Assembly: GCA_040080145.1 (NCBI GenBank)
Contig: JBEBJA010000067.1
Coordinates: 74,834 to 138,833 of the forward strand
From: JANXVY01 sp040080145
Lineage (GTDB): Bacteria; Pseudomonadota; Alphaproteobacteria; Rhizobiales; Hyphomicrobiaceae
DNA: 64,000 nt
Direction: 5' to 3'
Shown one piece after another: positions 17,157-26,537 of this stretch (positions are counted from its first letter, which is position 1; every line of letters starts with the position of its first letter). A program made the translations under genes and the position numbers. The notes beneath the pieces were generated by a model that saw only the letters and a program-made list of their open reading frames with translations, was not told where the DNA came from and searched no databases.

Positions 17157-18143
17157 TCAGTGAGGTGGAGCGCTCGAAAGTGCTTCGGGCTTTTCATCGC
17201 TCTTATGGCCGCGATCGCGCATTTTGGCGACGAAAGCCCCGATCTCGCCAACGATGCCGCGCCGGAACACCAGCACGGTGATGACGAAAATCACGCCCTG
17301 AGCGACGAGCACCCAGTCGCCGAGGCCCTTGAGGTAGTTCTGCATGGTGATGATGACGGCGGCACCCACGGCCGGCCCTAACACCGTGCCCAGGCCGCCG
17401 AGCAGGGTCATCAGCACGACCTCACCTGACATCTGCCACGCAGCGTCTGTCAGCGAGGCAAGCTGGAACACCATGGCCTTGGTCGAACCAGCAAGCCCGG
17501 CGAGGGCGCCCGAGATCACGAACGCGACCAGCTTGTATTGATCGACGTTGTAGCCGAGCGAAATGGCGCGCTGCTCGTTCTCGCGAATGGCCTTGAGTAC
17601 CTGTCCGAAGGGCGAGTGAATCGTCCGGTAGATGATGGCAAAACCCAAGGCGAAAATCGCCAGCACGAAATAATACATATTGAGGTCGATAGTCAGATCG
17701 ATGAGGCCGAACAGCGGACGGCGCGGAACGCCCTGGATGCCGTCCTCGCCGTGAGTAAATGGAGCCTGCAGGCAGAAGAAATAGACCATCTGCGAGAGGG
17801 CCAGCGTCACCATGGCGAAGTAAATGCCTTGGCGGCGGATGGCGAGCATACCGGTGACAAGGGCGAGAACGGCGGCGATGGCGGTGCCAGCGAGTAGGCC
17901 GAGTTCGGTCGGCCAGCCCCACTCCTTGACGGCATGGGCCGTAACGTAGGCGGACATGCCAAAGAACATCGCGTGCCCGAACGACAGCAATCCGACGTAG
18001 CCGATCAGCAGGTTGAAGGCGGATGCAAACAGCGCGAAGCACAGCACCTTCATGAGGAACACGGGGTAGACGGCGAACGGGGCAATCAGCAGGAGGGCGA
18101 ACAGTCCGGCGATGGTGAGAAGTTCAAGGTTTTTGCTGGTCAT
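17157..18143 (-). CDS. livM: Branched-chain amino acid ABC transporter permease LivM
   Basis: This 328-residue inner-membrane permease is the second of the HAAT-type pair. It contains NLLIGYVGLLSFGHAMFFGMSAY, the family motif near residue 45, and RTIHSPFGQVLKAIRENEQRAISLGYNVDQYK with the conserved EAA-like coupling region. ATG 18143 lies ten bases after the livH stop with GAGG upstream. It is the last gene of the livG-F-K-H-M operon. The transporter probably imports leucine-type amino acids or related small acids; the substrate cannot be read from sequence. Confidence 0.92.
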   Translation of the reverse strand: MTSKNLELLTIAGLFALLLIAPFAVYPVFLMKVLCFALFASAFNLLIGYVGLLSFGHAMFFGMSAYVTAHAVKEWGWPTELGLLAGTAIAAVLALVTGMLAIRRQGIYFAMVTLALSQMVYFFCLQAPFTHGEDGIQGVPRRPLFGLIDLTIDLNMYYFVLAIFALGFAIIYRTIHSPFGQVLKAIRENEQRAISLGYNVDQYKLVAFVISGALAGLAGSTKAMVFQLASLTDAAWQMSGEVVLMTLLGGLGTVLGPAVGAAVIITMQNYLKGLGDWVLVAQGVIFVITVLVFRRGIVGEIGAFVAKMRDRGHKSDEKPEALSSAPPH

Positions 18144-18153
18144 CGTGGTGCCC

Positions 18154-19035
18154 TCACTTCGGCGTGCCAAATAGCCCTTGCGGGCGGGCGAGCAGCACGA
18201 TCACCATGATGACGAAGATCACCACGTTCGAGGCCTGCGGATAAAAGACTTTGGTGAGACCTTCAACCAGACCGAGGCCGAACCCGGTCAGGATCGAGCC
18301 CATGATCGACCCCATGCCGCCGATCACCACGACGGCGAACACGACGATGATGAGGCTTGAACCCATGAGTGGCGTCACGGAGTAAATAGGGGCGGCCAGC
18401 ACGCCGGCAAGGCCAGCGAGGGCGACACCGAAACCGTAGGTCAGCGAGAGCATGCGCGGTACATTGATGCCGAAGGCCTGGACCAGTTCCGGCCGTTCGG
18501 TGGCAGCGCGCAAATAGGAACCGAGCTTCGTGCGCTCGATGGCGTACCAAGTGCCAAGGCAAACGGCCAGCGAGAACACCACGGCGAACGCGCGGTAATA
18601 GGGCAGGAACATGAAGCCCAGATTGACGCCACCCGGCAATGGATTGGGGTAAGGTAAGCCAGAAACGCCGTATTGATGGCGGAACAGTCCTTCGATGATG
18701 AGGGCAAGGCCGAATGTCAGCAGCAGGCCGTAAAGATGGTCGACGTGATAAAGGCGGGATAGGAACAGCTTCTCGATGATGATCCCGGTGCCACCAACGA
18801 TCAACGGCACGATCAGGAGTGCCAGCCAGAAGGGAACCCCGGCATAGTTGAGACACATCCAGGCAACGAAGGCACCCATCATGTACTGCGCGCCATGGGC
18901 GAAGTTGATGACGTTCAACATGCCGAAGATGACAGCGAGCCCAAGACTTAGCAGCGCATAGAACGAGCCGTTGATAACCCCGAGCAGGAGTTGCCCGAAA
19001 AGCGCCTGCGGCGACACGCCTAACAATTCAAACAT
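18154..19035 (-). CDS. livH: Branched-chain amino acid ABC transporter permease LivH
   Basis: This 293-residue permease has the characteristic N-terminal LLLGVINGSFYALLSLGLAVIFGMLNVINFAHGAQYMMGAFV and the coupling region RAATERPELVQAFGINVPRM. The C-terminus GLVEGLTKVFYPQASNVVIFVIMVIVLLARPQGLFG is typical. It pairs with LivM to form the channel. It follows the binding-protein gene after a 103-base gap holding a strong hairpin, which may lower expression relative to the binding protein. Confidence 0.94.
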   Translation of the reverse strand: MFELLGVSPQALFGQLLLGVINGSFYALLSLGLAVIFGMLNVINFAHGAQYMMGAFVAWMCLNYAGVPFWLALLIVPLIVGGTGIIIEKLFLSRLYHVDHLYGLLLTFGLALIIEGLFRHQYGVSGLPYPNPLPGGVNLGFMFLPYYRAFAVVFSLAVCLGTWYAIERTKLGSYLRAATERPELVQAFGINVPRMLSLTYGFGVALAGLAGVLAAPIYSVTPLMGSSLIIVVFAVVVIGGMGSIMGSILTGFGLGLVEGLTKVFYPQASNVVIFVIMVIVLLARPQGLFGTPK

Positions 19036-19083
19036 CGCGACCTCTTCTTATCCCAAATCGCCCTTGGGCTGAGGGTGGTGTGA

Positions 19084-19113
19084 GCGGCCACCGGCATCTG
19101 TGCCGGTGGCCGC
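19084..19113 (-). promoter_or_regulatory. Perfect 12 bp hairpin between livK and livH
   Basis: GCGGCCACCGGC-atctgt-GCCGGTGGCCGC is a perfect inverted repeat just after the binding-protein stop codon, without a T-tract. Such hairpins between a periplasmic binding protein gene and its permease genes usually stabilise the upstream mRNA and reduce downstream expression. Confidence 0.75.
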
Positions 19114-19138
19114 ACTTCAGGTGAGGCTTTCCGCAAAC

Positions 19139-20350
19139 TTACTTCGCAGCGAGGGGGCAACCGCCATCTGCCATCGGGCGCCAGGCTTCGGAAGCAGGGA
19201 TTGTCGCGCGGACCTTGTAATAATCGTAAGGACCCTTGCTTTCTTCAGGCTTCTTCACTTCGAACAGATACATGTCGTGCAGCTTGCGGCCATCGGCACG
19301 GATGCTGCCCTTGCCGTAAAGCGCATCGTCAGTCGGAATTTCCTTCATTTTTGCAACGACAGCAGCGCCGTCAGCATCGCTCTTCAAGGCCTCGGCGGCC
19401 TTCAGGTAGTGCATCACCGACGAGTAGACCCCAGCGTGAACCATGGTCGGATACTTACCACCGTTGGCTGCTGCGTATTCCTTGGCGAACGCGCGGTTGG
19501 CGTCCGTCATGTCCCAGTACCAGGCTTCGGTAAACGTCAGGCCCTGGGTGGTCTTCAGGCCCAGCGAATGGATGTCGGAGAGGAACACAAGCAGACCGGC
19601 GATTTGCTGGCCACCTTGAACGATACCGAATTCAGACGCCTGCTTGATCGCGTTTGTGGTGTCGGCACCGGCATTGGCAAGGCCGATGACTTTTGCCTTG
19701 GATGCCTGTGCCTGCAGCAGGAACGACGAGAAGTCCTGCGCCGGGAACGGATGCTTGACGCTGCCGACGACCTTGCCGCCGTTCTTGGTCACGACCGCTG
19801 CTGTGTCGGCTTCGAGTGCGGCACCGAAGGCGTAGTCGGCGGTCAGGAAGAACCAGCTGTCGCCGCCGGTCTTGACGACTGCCGAACCCGTGCCGTTGGC
19901 GAGCGCGTAGGTGTCGTAGGTCCAGTGGATGGAGTTCGCCGTGCAGGATTTGCCGGAGAGCGCAGACGACGCCGCGCCGGATACGAGCGCGACCTTGTTC
20001 TTTTCCTTGGCGATGTTGACGACCGCGAGCGCGACCGACGACGTTACGAGGTCGACGATGACGTCCACGCCATCGGTGTCAAACCACTGACGGGCGGTGT
20101 TGGCGGCGATGTCGGGCTTGTTTTGATGATCGGCCTGGACCACTTCGATCTTCGCGCCGGGCTTCGCCTTGAGATAGTCCTCGACGGCCTTCTTGGCGGA
20201 CCAGACCGAACCACCACCCGAAAGATCGGAATAGGTGCCCGAAAGGTCGGTCAGGACGCCGATTTTGATGGCGCCGCCGGTGTTTTCGGCATGTGCGCCG
20301 GTGGCCAGGCCCATGGCCGTTGCTGCTGCGATCAGTGACTTCATACGCAT
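19139..20350 (-). CDS. Periplasmic substrate-binding protein of the Liv-type transporter
   Basis: This 403-residue protein has a signal peptide (MRMKSLIAAATAMGLATGAHA) and then the type I periplasmic binding fold, GGAIKIGVLTDLSGTYSDLSGGGSV. Later stretches such as DSWFFLTADYAFG and FGIVQGGQQIAGLL fit the Peripla_BP_6/LivK-like group. This group often binds amino acids but also urea, amides or aromatic acids. Gene order (ATPases, binding protein, permeases) supports a complete import operon. GGAAGGAAC lies before the start. Confidence 0.9.
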   Translation of the reverse strand: MRMKSLIAAATAMGLATGAHAENTGGAIKIGVLTDLSGTYSDLSGGGSVWSAKKAVEDYLKAKPGAKIEVVQADHQNKPDIAANTARQWFDTDGVDVIVDLVTSSVALAVVNIAKEKNKVALVSGAASSALSGKSCTANSIHWTYDTYALANGTGSAVVKTGGDSWFFLTADYAFGAALEADTAAVVTKNGGKVVGSVKHPFPAQDFSSFLLQAQASKAKVIGLANAGADTTNAIKQASEFGIVQGGQQIAGLLVFLSDIHSLGLKTTQGLTFTEAWYWDMTDANRAFAKEYAAANGGKYPTMVHAGVYSSVMHYLKAAEALKSDADGAAVVAKMKEIPTDDALYGKGSIRADGRKLHDMYLFEVKKPEESKGPYDYYKVRATIPASEAWRPMADGGCPLAAK

Positions 20351-20379
20351 TTTGATCGTTCCTTCCGTTTATTGAACTT

Positions 20380-21135
20380 CTAAACGCCGAGGTATCCCTC
20401 GAGCTTTGCTTTGTTGGCCGCGATCTGGCTGTTATCGATCTGGTCGATGACGTGGCCATGTTCGACGACGTAGTGGCGGTCCGCAACGGTTGCTGCGAAA
20501 TGAAAATTCTGTTCGACCAGCAGGATGGTGAAACCCCGGGTCTTCAGGTTGCGAATGATCTCCCCGATGTGCTGCACGATAACGGGAGCAAGCCCCTCGG
20601 TCGGCTCGTCCAGCATCAGAAATTTAGCCCCGGTACGCAGGATGCGCGCAATGGCGAGCATTTGCTGTTCGCCCCCAGACAGCTTCGTGCCTTGGCTCGA
20701 CGCACGCTCCAAAAGCCGTGGAAACAGGCCGTAGATCTCATCCAGGCTCAGCCCGCCAGGAGCGATGACCGGGGGAAGAACGAGATTTTCGGTGACGTTC
20801 AGGCTCGAAAAGATTCCGCGTTCTTCCGGGCAATAGGCGATGCCGGTGCGTGCGATCTTGTCCGAGCGCAGACCGATGAGTTCGGTGCCGGCGTGACGGA
20901 CCGAACCGGTGCGGTTTTTGACGATGCCCATGATGGCGCGCATCGTGGTCGTCTTACCGGCCCCATTTCGGCCAAGCAGGGTGACGACCTCGCCGGGGCG
21001 GACATCGAACGCCATCCCGTGAAGGATGTGGCTTTCGCCGTACCACGCATGCAAATCCCGCACGCTGAGCAGCGGCGCAATCCCAGCGTCCGGGCCGCCG
21101 GCATCTCGACCGGGAACATCGAACAATTGGCTCAT
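20380..21135 (-). CDS. livF: ABC transporter ATP-binding protein LivF
   Basis: This 251-residue ATPase has Walker A LLGRNGAGKTTTMRA (about residue 54), the LivF-type region GIAYCPEERGIFSSLNVTENL, signature LSGGEQQMLAIARIL and Walker B FLMLDEPTEGLAP. It acts with LivG at the inner face of the membrane. The start codon overlaps the livG stop by four bases (ATGA), which shows translational coupling. Confidence 0.95.
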   Translation of the reverse strand: MSQLFDVPGRDAGGPDAGIAPLLSVRDLHAWYGESHILHGMAFDVRPGEVVTLLGRNGAGKTTTMRAIMGIVKNRTGSVRHAGTELIGLRSDKIARTGIAYCPEERGIFSSLNVTENLVLPPVIAPGGLSLDEIYGLFPRLLERASSQGTKLSGGEQQMLAIARILRTGAKFLMLDEPTEGLAPVIVQHIGEIIRNLKTRGFTILLVEQNFHFAATVADRHYVVEHGHVIDQIDNSQIAANKAKLEGYLGV

Positions 21136-21977
21136 GCCGCTGCTCCGCCATGGGCAGCATCGCTGCCATTGTGGCCGCCGGTGCCCATGTAAGCTTCGAC
21201 GACTTTGGGATTTCTGGAGACCTGTGCGTAGGGGCCTTCGGCTAAAATTTCGCCGCGCGCCAGCACCGTGATTGTGTCGGAGAGTTGGGCAACGACGCTC
21301 AGGTTGTGCTCGACCATTAAGACCGTGCGGTTCTTTGCAACTTTCCGGATCAGTTCGGAGACCCGGGTGATGTCCTCGCGCCCCATGCCGGCCATAGGTT
21401 CGTCGAGCAGCAGCATTTCGGGCTCAAGGGCAAGCGTGGTTGCAATCTCAAGAGCACGTTTGCGGCCGTACGGCAGTTCGACAGCGGTCCGCCCGGCGTA
21501 TTCCGTAAGACCGACTTCGGCGAGTAACTCCATCGCGCGATCATTCAGCCGGTCTAGCGAGGATTCAGACTTCCAGAATTGGTAATGCAACCCGGCCGGA
21601 CGCTGAAGCGCGAGGCGGACATTTTCGACCAGTGACAGATGCGGGAAGGTTGCCGAGATCTGGAAGCTGCGAACGAGGCCGAGGCGAGCAATGCCGGCGG
21701 GCTTGAGGTTCGTAATGTCGACGCCGTTGAAGTGGATGGTGCCACGAGTCGGAATCAGGAATTTGGTGATGAGGTTGAAACAAGTCGTCTTTCCGGCCCC
21801 GTTCGGACCGATCAGAGCATGGATCGTGCCGCGCTTGACCTTCAGGTTGACGTTGTTCACGGCGGTAAAGCCGCGAAACTCCTTCGTCATCCCCGCCGTT
21901 TCGATGATGTACTCGCCCGTCGCGCCGTCCGGTGGACCCATATCATTCGACCTCGCTGCCAATTCTTCATTTGACAT
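21132..21977 (-). CDS. livG: ABC transporter ATP-binding protein LivG
   Basis: This 281-residue ATPase is the first gene of the liv operon. It has Walker A LIGPNGAGKTTCFNLIT, a Q-loop region SFQISATFPHLSLVENV, and Walker B MLLLDEPMAGMGREDI with the LivG-type MAGM. The signature loop reads VELPYGRKRALEIA, in which the usual LSGGQ is replaced, as in many LivG proteins. The operon promoter should lie in 21978-22085, which shows no obvious operator. Confidence 0.95.
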   Translation of the reverse strand: MSNEELAARSNDMGPPDGATGEYIIETAGMTKEFRGFTAVNNVNLKVKRGTIHALIGPNGAGKTTCFNLITKFLIPTRGTIHFNGVDITNLKPAGIARLGLVRSFQISATFPHLSLVENVRLALQRPAGLHYQFWKSESSLDRLNDRAMELLAEVGLTEYAGRTAVELPYGRKRALEIATTLALEPEMLLLDEPMAGMGREDITRVSELIRKVAKNRTVLMVEHNLSVVAQLSDTITVLARGEILAEGPYAQVSRNPKVVEAYMGTGGHNGSDAAHGGAAA

Positions 21978-22085
21978 AGTGTCTCTGCGACGAACTGGCT
22001 ACGACGAAGTTTCAAGCACGCTGGCGACTAAGGTCGTATCGACTATGACAAGGCGAGCGAATTTGTGCATTTGGGCGGCGCTCCC

Positions 22086-23540
22086 TCAATGAAACAGGCG
22101 GACCGTTGGATTGGCCGCCACGCCATGTTTGGGAAGCAGATGGGCGATGGCGTTGGCGTAGTACACCAGCATGACCCGCTCGGCGGGATTGGCGCGGTAG
22201 GTTTCGTTCTCTTCGATCACAAAATGGCGCAGCGTCAGCATTCTGAGGCCTACGTCGATGGCATAGTCGCGGTCGGCGCGCGGGACATGAACATGCGCGC
22301 CCGTGGCTTCCAGGTGTTCGATCAGTGCGGCGACCCGAGCTTTCAATTCAAACGCGGTCAACGCAACCTCGCGTGTATCGAGCAGGGCGGTTGCGACAAG
22401 GGAAACGGGCAGCGCGGGGATGACGTGGCCAACAGCCGTCATTAACTCGCGGCCGAGCTTCTCGATTGCTGCAAAGCGTGGTCCCGGCGCTAGCGTCCGG
22501 AAATCGGTGTTTTCGCGCGCGAGATAGCCTTTGAGCGAGATCGGGTCGCCAAACGAGACACAGGCATACCCATAGCGGTAATTTTTGCCCCGCAGACTGC
22601 GCCAGATATTGCCGCCGATGAAGCCGAGCAGCCGGCCGGCGCTGAACCGGAATTGGGGCTTTTGACCCTGCTCGGTGCTGGCCGCCCCTACGAGTATGCG
22701 GTCTTCAAGCACGCGGTCGTAGTTGATGCCGACCGGGATGAATGTGATGTCGCGCAGGCCCTGCGTGTCGAAGCCGGACACCATGTAAGACAGCAGGCCG
22801 AATTTGGGCTCGCGCAATGCGCCGTCACGCGAAAGTCCGCCTTCGGGAAACACGGCTTGGACCACGCCTGCCGCAGTCGCCATGTGGACGTAGCGGGCGA
22901 GGATGCGGCGATAGAGCGGATCCCGGCTGTCGCGACGGATGAAGTACGCCCCCATCGACGAGATCAGGCTGCGCAGGCCCCAGATTTGCGCCCATTCGCC
23001 GACGGCATAGCTGAGCGCGGACTGAGTGGCCGCCACGTAGGTCACAAGCACGTAGTCCATGTTCGAGCGGTGGTTGATAATGAAAACAACCGACGAATTC
23101 GGATCGACGGACGCCAGCTGTTCATCGTTCTTGTAGCCGAGCCGGACGCGATAGAGCGTCTCCGAAACCTTGCGCGCAAGCCGCGTGCCGACCCGAAAGT
23201 AGGCGTAGGCGTTAAACGAGGGCACGATCTCGCGGGCGTAGCGCTTGGCCTTTTCCATCGCTACGTCGCGGGGAACGCCGTTGGCGAGCGCATACTCTTC
23301 TGCCGCGTGGAGCGTGTCTGGGTCAAACATCAACTGATCAATCAGTACCTGGCGCTTGGTCATTTTGAACGGCTGGATACGCAGCTTGAGCTTGGTGTTC
23401 AGCTTAGCGACGGCCCTGTTGGCCCGGGTGCGTAGTGCCCACCGGATGCTTGGCAGCAGCAAGCGGTCGAGCAAGGAAACCGCAGCCAGCAGCGCCACGA
23501 TCGCTACAACCCAGACCGGAAGCGTCACCGTCGATGTCAT
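22086..23540 (-). CDS. PlsB-like glycerol-3-phosphate / lysophospholipid acyltransferase
   Basis: This 484-residue membrane-associated acyltransferase starts with one hydrophobic anchor (LPVWVVAIVALLAAVSLLD). The catalytic motif NHRSNMD (HxxxxD) is followed by the substrate-binding VFPEGGLSRDG, as in PlsB/PlsC-type enzymes of phospholipid synthesis. The N-terminal region is shorter than in E. coli PlsB. ATG 23540 follows AGGGGG. It is divergent from an alpha/beta-hydrolase gene with a shared 190-base region carrying a repeated ATGGTGCAT motif. Confidence 0.82.
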   Translation of the reverse strand: MTSTVTLPVWVVAIVALLAAVSLLDRLLLPSIRWALRTRANRAVAKLNTKLKLRIQPFKMTKRQVLIDQLMFDPDTLHAAEEYALANGVPRDVAMEKAKRYAREIVPSFNAYAYFRVGTRLARKVSETLYRVRLGYKNDEQLASVDPNSSVVFIINHRSNMDYVLVTYVAATQSALSYAVGEWAQIWGLRSLISSMGAYFIRRDSRDPLYRRILARYVHMATAAGVVQAVFPEGGLSRDGALREPKFGLLSYMVSGFDTQGLRDITFIPVGINYDRVLEDRILVGAASTEQGQKPQFRFSAGRLLGFIGGNIWRSLRGKNYRYGYACVSFGDPISLKGYLARENTDFRTLAPGPRFAAIEKLGRELMTAVGHVIPALPVSLVATALLDTREVALTAFELKARVAALIEHLEATGAHVHVPRADRDYAIDVGLRMLTLRHFVIEENETYRANPAERVMLVYYANAIAHLLPKHGVAANPTVRLFH

Positions 23541-23577
23541 CAATCCCCCTTCGCAATGGCTACCCGGTCAGTGTAAC

Positions 23578-23727
23578 GATGATGCACCATCATGCACAGG
23601 GTTTGTCAGCCCGTGCGGCTTTCCATGCGACCCTGGTTCAAATTCGCGTGCCAACCTTTGACGGCGTGCTAACCTGAATGCGTCATAACTCGTCGTGACC
23701 TTCCATCGCAAATATGGTGCATGATTG
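23578..23727. promoter_or_regulatory. Shared divergent promoter region with inverted ATGGTGCATNAT motifs
   Basis: GATGATGCACCATCATGCAC (23578-23597), near the acyltransferase start, contains the complement of ATGGTGCATCAT. ATGGTGCATGAT occurs again at 23714-23725 just before the hydrolase start. Two near-identical 12-mers in opposite orientation beside two divergent lipid-type genes look like operator sites for one regulator. Confidence 0.4.
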
Positions 23728-23731
23728 AACT

Positions 23732-25195
23732 ATGAGCTCATTGCCACGAGATGTGATGCCTGCCCCCCTGCCGTCGCGACCGGCGGTTGAGAACATGCGG
23801 GTCGAGCCGCACGTGCGGGCTGGCGCTGGCGCTCACGGCTGGCGGCGCCATGTTATGGGGTGGGCATTTGGCTGGGCCTGGTTTGACCGGCTGACGCTGT
23901 TCATGCTCGAGCGGATTTTCTTCCCAACCTCGCGGATGTGGGCGGCAGCGCGGGTCTCCAAGGGCTCGCCGGATGCGTTTTTCGATTTCGTGCCGATGCC
24001 GCGCCGGTTTGAGGACAAGCCGCATCTGACCGTTGCCTTGGCGCGCTTCGAGGAGGCGCTCGCGCGGTCGACTGCGCTGGAAGCGGCCTGGGAGAAGGCG
24101 TTCTTTGGCTCACACGATACGACCGTGACGCAGCGTGCCGCGTTGGAGGCCGCCCGTCTTGATGCAGGCCAGTCCCTGAACATCACCCGGCGGTTGTTCG
24201 CGCGTTACCTGCTGCGCGCCATTCCGCATGTGCGGCTCGATACCCAGACGCCCGATCAGGCGTCTGCGCTGTATCCAGACATCAATGCGGGGATCGCGCC
24301 GCTGGCCGCTTTGCCACCTGTGATGCCGCCGGTTGAGGTGTCGCGCGCGGTGCCGGGAACCGTGGGACGCGATTACTGGTTGCGGTTTAAAAGCCCGAGC
24401 GCGCGGCTGGGCGACATTGTCACCGCGCGCGTCCATGAGCCGATTGGTGTCGTCAATCCACCAACAATCATCCTCGGTCACGGCGTCTGCATCGAATTCG
24501 ATCACTGGCGCGGTCTCGTGGACGAGACCGATGAACTGGTAGCGCTTGGCTTTCGTGTCATCCGGCCCGAAGCACCCTGGCATGGCCGCCGTGCCAAGGC
24601 CGGCTGCTTTGCAGGTGAGCCCATTATTGCAACCTTCCCCACCGGATCGCTGGACGCTTTCACCGGTGCGCTGCAGGAGTGGGCGGTCTTGGCCGATTGG
24701 TCGCGCCGGACCTCGACGGGGCCGCTGACGATGGGTGGAACGAGCCTTGGCGCGCAGATGGCGCAGCTGGCCGCCGACCGGTCGCGCGATTGGCCGGAAG
24801 CGTTGCGGCCAGAAGCATTGCTGCTTATCACCCACTGCGGCGAAGTCGCCGAAGCGGTGTTGCATGGGGCGTTACCGGAGATTTTCGGCAGTGCGGACGA
24901 TGTGGCCGCCAAAGGCTGGACGCCGGAGCTGATCCAAGCCTTCCTGGCACCGCTCAATCCGGGCCGCACAGCGCCGATTGACCGCAATCGCATCGTGTCC
25001 GTTCTGGGCCGGTTCGATCGGGTGACGCCGTTTGCAAGCGGGCAAGCGCTCGTGCGCGATTGGGACCTCCCGCCCGAAAATGTCTTCATCCTGGAGCGCG
25101 GGCATTTCTCCGTGCCGATGACCTTGATCCGCAGGCCTGCAGCATTGCAGCGGTTCCAGACCATTGTCTCGCAATTGCCGTCTCCTACGGCGTGA
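23732..25195 (+). CDS. Alpha/beta-hydrolase family protein
   Basis: This 487-residue protein has a C-terminal alpha/beta-hydrolase domain. The nucleophile elbow is GGTSLGAQ (G-x-S-x-G variant TSLGA, about residue 340), preceded by the oxyanion region ILGHGVCIEFDHWRG. A late His is in ERGHFSVP (about residue 458). The first 200 residues are not typical of the fold and are poorly conserved to my eye. The substrate is unknown. The divergent acyltransferase suggests a lipid context. The stop codon lies inside a tandemly duplicated 23 bp hairpin. Confidence 0.78.
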   Translation: MSSLPRDVMPAPLPSRPAVENMRVEPHVRAGAGAHGWRRHVMGWAFGWAWFDRLTLFMLERIFFPTSRMWAAARVSKGSPDAFFDFVPMPRRFEDKPHLTVALARFEEALARSTALEAAWEKAFFGSHDTTVTQRAALEAARLDAGQSLNITRRLFARYLLRAIPHVRLDTQTPDQASALYPDINAGIAPLAALPPVMPPVEVSRAVPGTVGRDYWLRFKSPSARLGDIVTARVHEPIGVVNPPTIILGHGVCIEFDHWRGLVDETDELVALGFRVIRPEAPWHGRRAKAGCFAGEPIIATFPTGSLDAFTGALQEWAVLADWSRRTSTGPLTMGGTSLGAQMAQLAADRSRDWPEALRPEALLLITHCGEVAEAVLHGALPEIFGSADDVAAKGWTPELIQAFLAPLNPGRTAPIDRNRIVSVLGRFDRVTPFASGQALVRDWDLPPENVFILERGHFSVPMTLIRRPAALQRFQTIVSQLPSPTA

Positions 25196-25232
25196 AACGC
25201 CAAAACCAGACGGCGTGAAACGCCAAAACCAG
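25188..25232. repeat. Tandem duplication of a 23 bp hairpin unit
   Basis: CGGCGTGAAACGCCAAAACCAG(A) occurs twice in direct succession and carries GGCGT-gaa-ACGCC each time. The first copy contains the hydrolase stop codon. It may serve as a weak transcription end between this gene and the convergent acyltransferase. Confidence 0.85.
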
Positions 25233-25244
25233 TGTGCGCGTGGT

Positions 25245-26414
25245 TCAAACCTCTACCGGGGCTCTTGCTGATCGGAACCGCGCCATTCGCTTCACAAACT
25301 GTTGCGCCGGCAATTCAAAACCGTAATGGACCACAATTGCGAGTGCGACAACACTGCTGAAGTAGACGAGGAATGGTAGCGGCTGCTCGAAATTAACGGG
25401 TATCTTCCAGGTATGGATACTTACGACAATGAGCAACTGAACCGGGAAGTGCATGAGATACGTGGAGTACGTAATGTCGCCGATAACCCGGAGCGATTTT
25501 CCAGCGGTCGGCCACCACGACTGAAAGATGGCCAACGCCAAAATAGCCCCCGGAAATGCGATCAGTGGGAACGTCCGGCTACCCATCAAGCCGTAGCTGA
25601 ACGCCGCTGTGGCTGTAACGCACACAAAAACCGCCGCAGCGGCCATCGGCTTACGCAATGACGGATTTGAATGACTGTAGAGCCACAGCTGATAAACCAA
25701 GCCACCGATATAAAAGCACGCAAGGCCCTGGCCGATGATCGCAATTTCATACTTATGCCCGATCTGTCGCATCAAAATCCCAGCAGCAATCATGAGGCAG
25801 ATTGCCGGTAGCAGACGGCCTGTGTATGCCCTCGTGACCCGGGCAAATAGAAAGAAGACCGCGTAGAGTAATACCTCGACGGACACCGACCAGATTGGCG
25901 CATTATAAGAAAATCCGCGCTCAAGTCCCCAGGACGATGCGAAAAAGATATTGAGAATGAAATGCCACGTGTCGTTGTTCCGGCAGATCAAGCGGCAAGA
26001 ACCCGTCAAGTGCTGCGCCAGCAATTGTCCAAAGAGCATAATTAAAAGGGTTGCGAAATGCAGGGGATAGAGTCGCGCAAAACGAGCCAGAAAAAACTGG
26101 CCTGGGGATGTCGATCCATCGCCTATGCTCGTTGAATAGACATGAAAGAAGACAAATCCCGAAATGACAAAAAACAGATCGACTGCAGCGAACCCGCTGA
26201 CATAAAACCCCCGCAAAAAGCTAAAGAAGGGCTGGCGTTCAACGGCAAACGCACCCGAGAAGACGTCGGGTTCTGGATGAAAAAAGAACTGATAGTGCCA
26301 CACGATGATCGACAGGGCGGCCAGACCTCGCGCAACGTCGATCAACTGGAAGCGGAACGCAGCGCTGCTCTGCTCGGACGCGCCGGCTGGTGGCCCCTCA
26401 GGTAATGCGATCAT
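25245..26414 (-). CDS. Acyltransferase 3 family membrane protein (OafA-like)
   Basis: This 389-residue integral membrane protein has about ten hydrophobic segments. The family's N-terminal signature RGLAALSIIVWHYQFFF carries the essential His, and ARLYPLHFATLLIML the conserved Arg-x10-His region. Such enzymes add acetyl or other acyl groups to sugars of lipopolysaccharide, capsule or nodulation factors at the inner membrane. It borders a group of sugar-related genes (26.6-30.8 kb) and probably modifies the same glycan. Confidence 0.88.
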   Translation of the reverse strand: MIALPEGPPAGASEQSSAAFRFQLIDVARGLAALSIIVWHYQFFFHPEPDVFSGAFAVERQPFFSFLRGFYVSGFAAVDLFFVISGFVFFHVYSTSIGDGSTSPGQFFLARFARLYPLHFATLLIMLFGQLLAQHLTGSCRLICRNNDTWHFILNIFFASSWGLERGFSYNAPIWSVSVEVLLYAVFFLFARVTRAYTGRLLPAICLMIAAGILMRQIGHKYEIAIIGQGLACFYIGGLVYQLWLYSHSNPSLRKPMAAAAVFVCVTATAAFSYGLMGSRTFPLIAFPGAILALAIFQSWWPTAGKSLRVIGDITYSTYLMHFPVQLLIVVSIHTWKIPVNFEQPLPFLVYFSSVVALAIVVHYGFELPAQQFVKRMARFRSARAPVEV

Positions 26415-26537
26415 TTGCCCTCACGCTCCATTTTCGGCAGTGCCTGCAGTATATGCTCTACCCGGTGGAGACAATCTGGCCCCGTTAGAACAGGTTACTT
26501 GCGCCGTTTCCAATCCCTAAGCATTGCTTTTTTGGTC

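Noticed and set aside
19100..20338. 412-codon plus-strand frame opposite the liv binding protein
   Set aside because: It mirrors the binding-protein gene, which has a signal peptide, a ribosome site and operon context.
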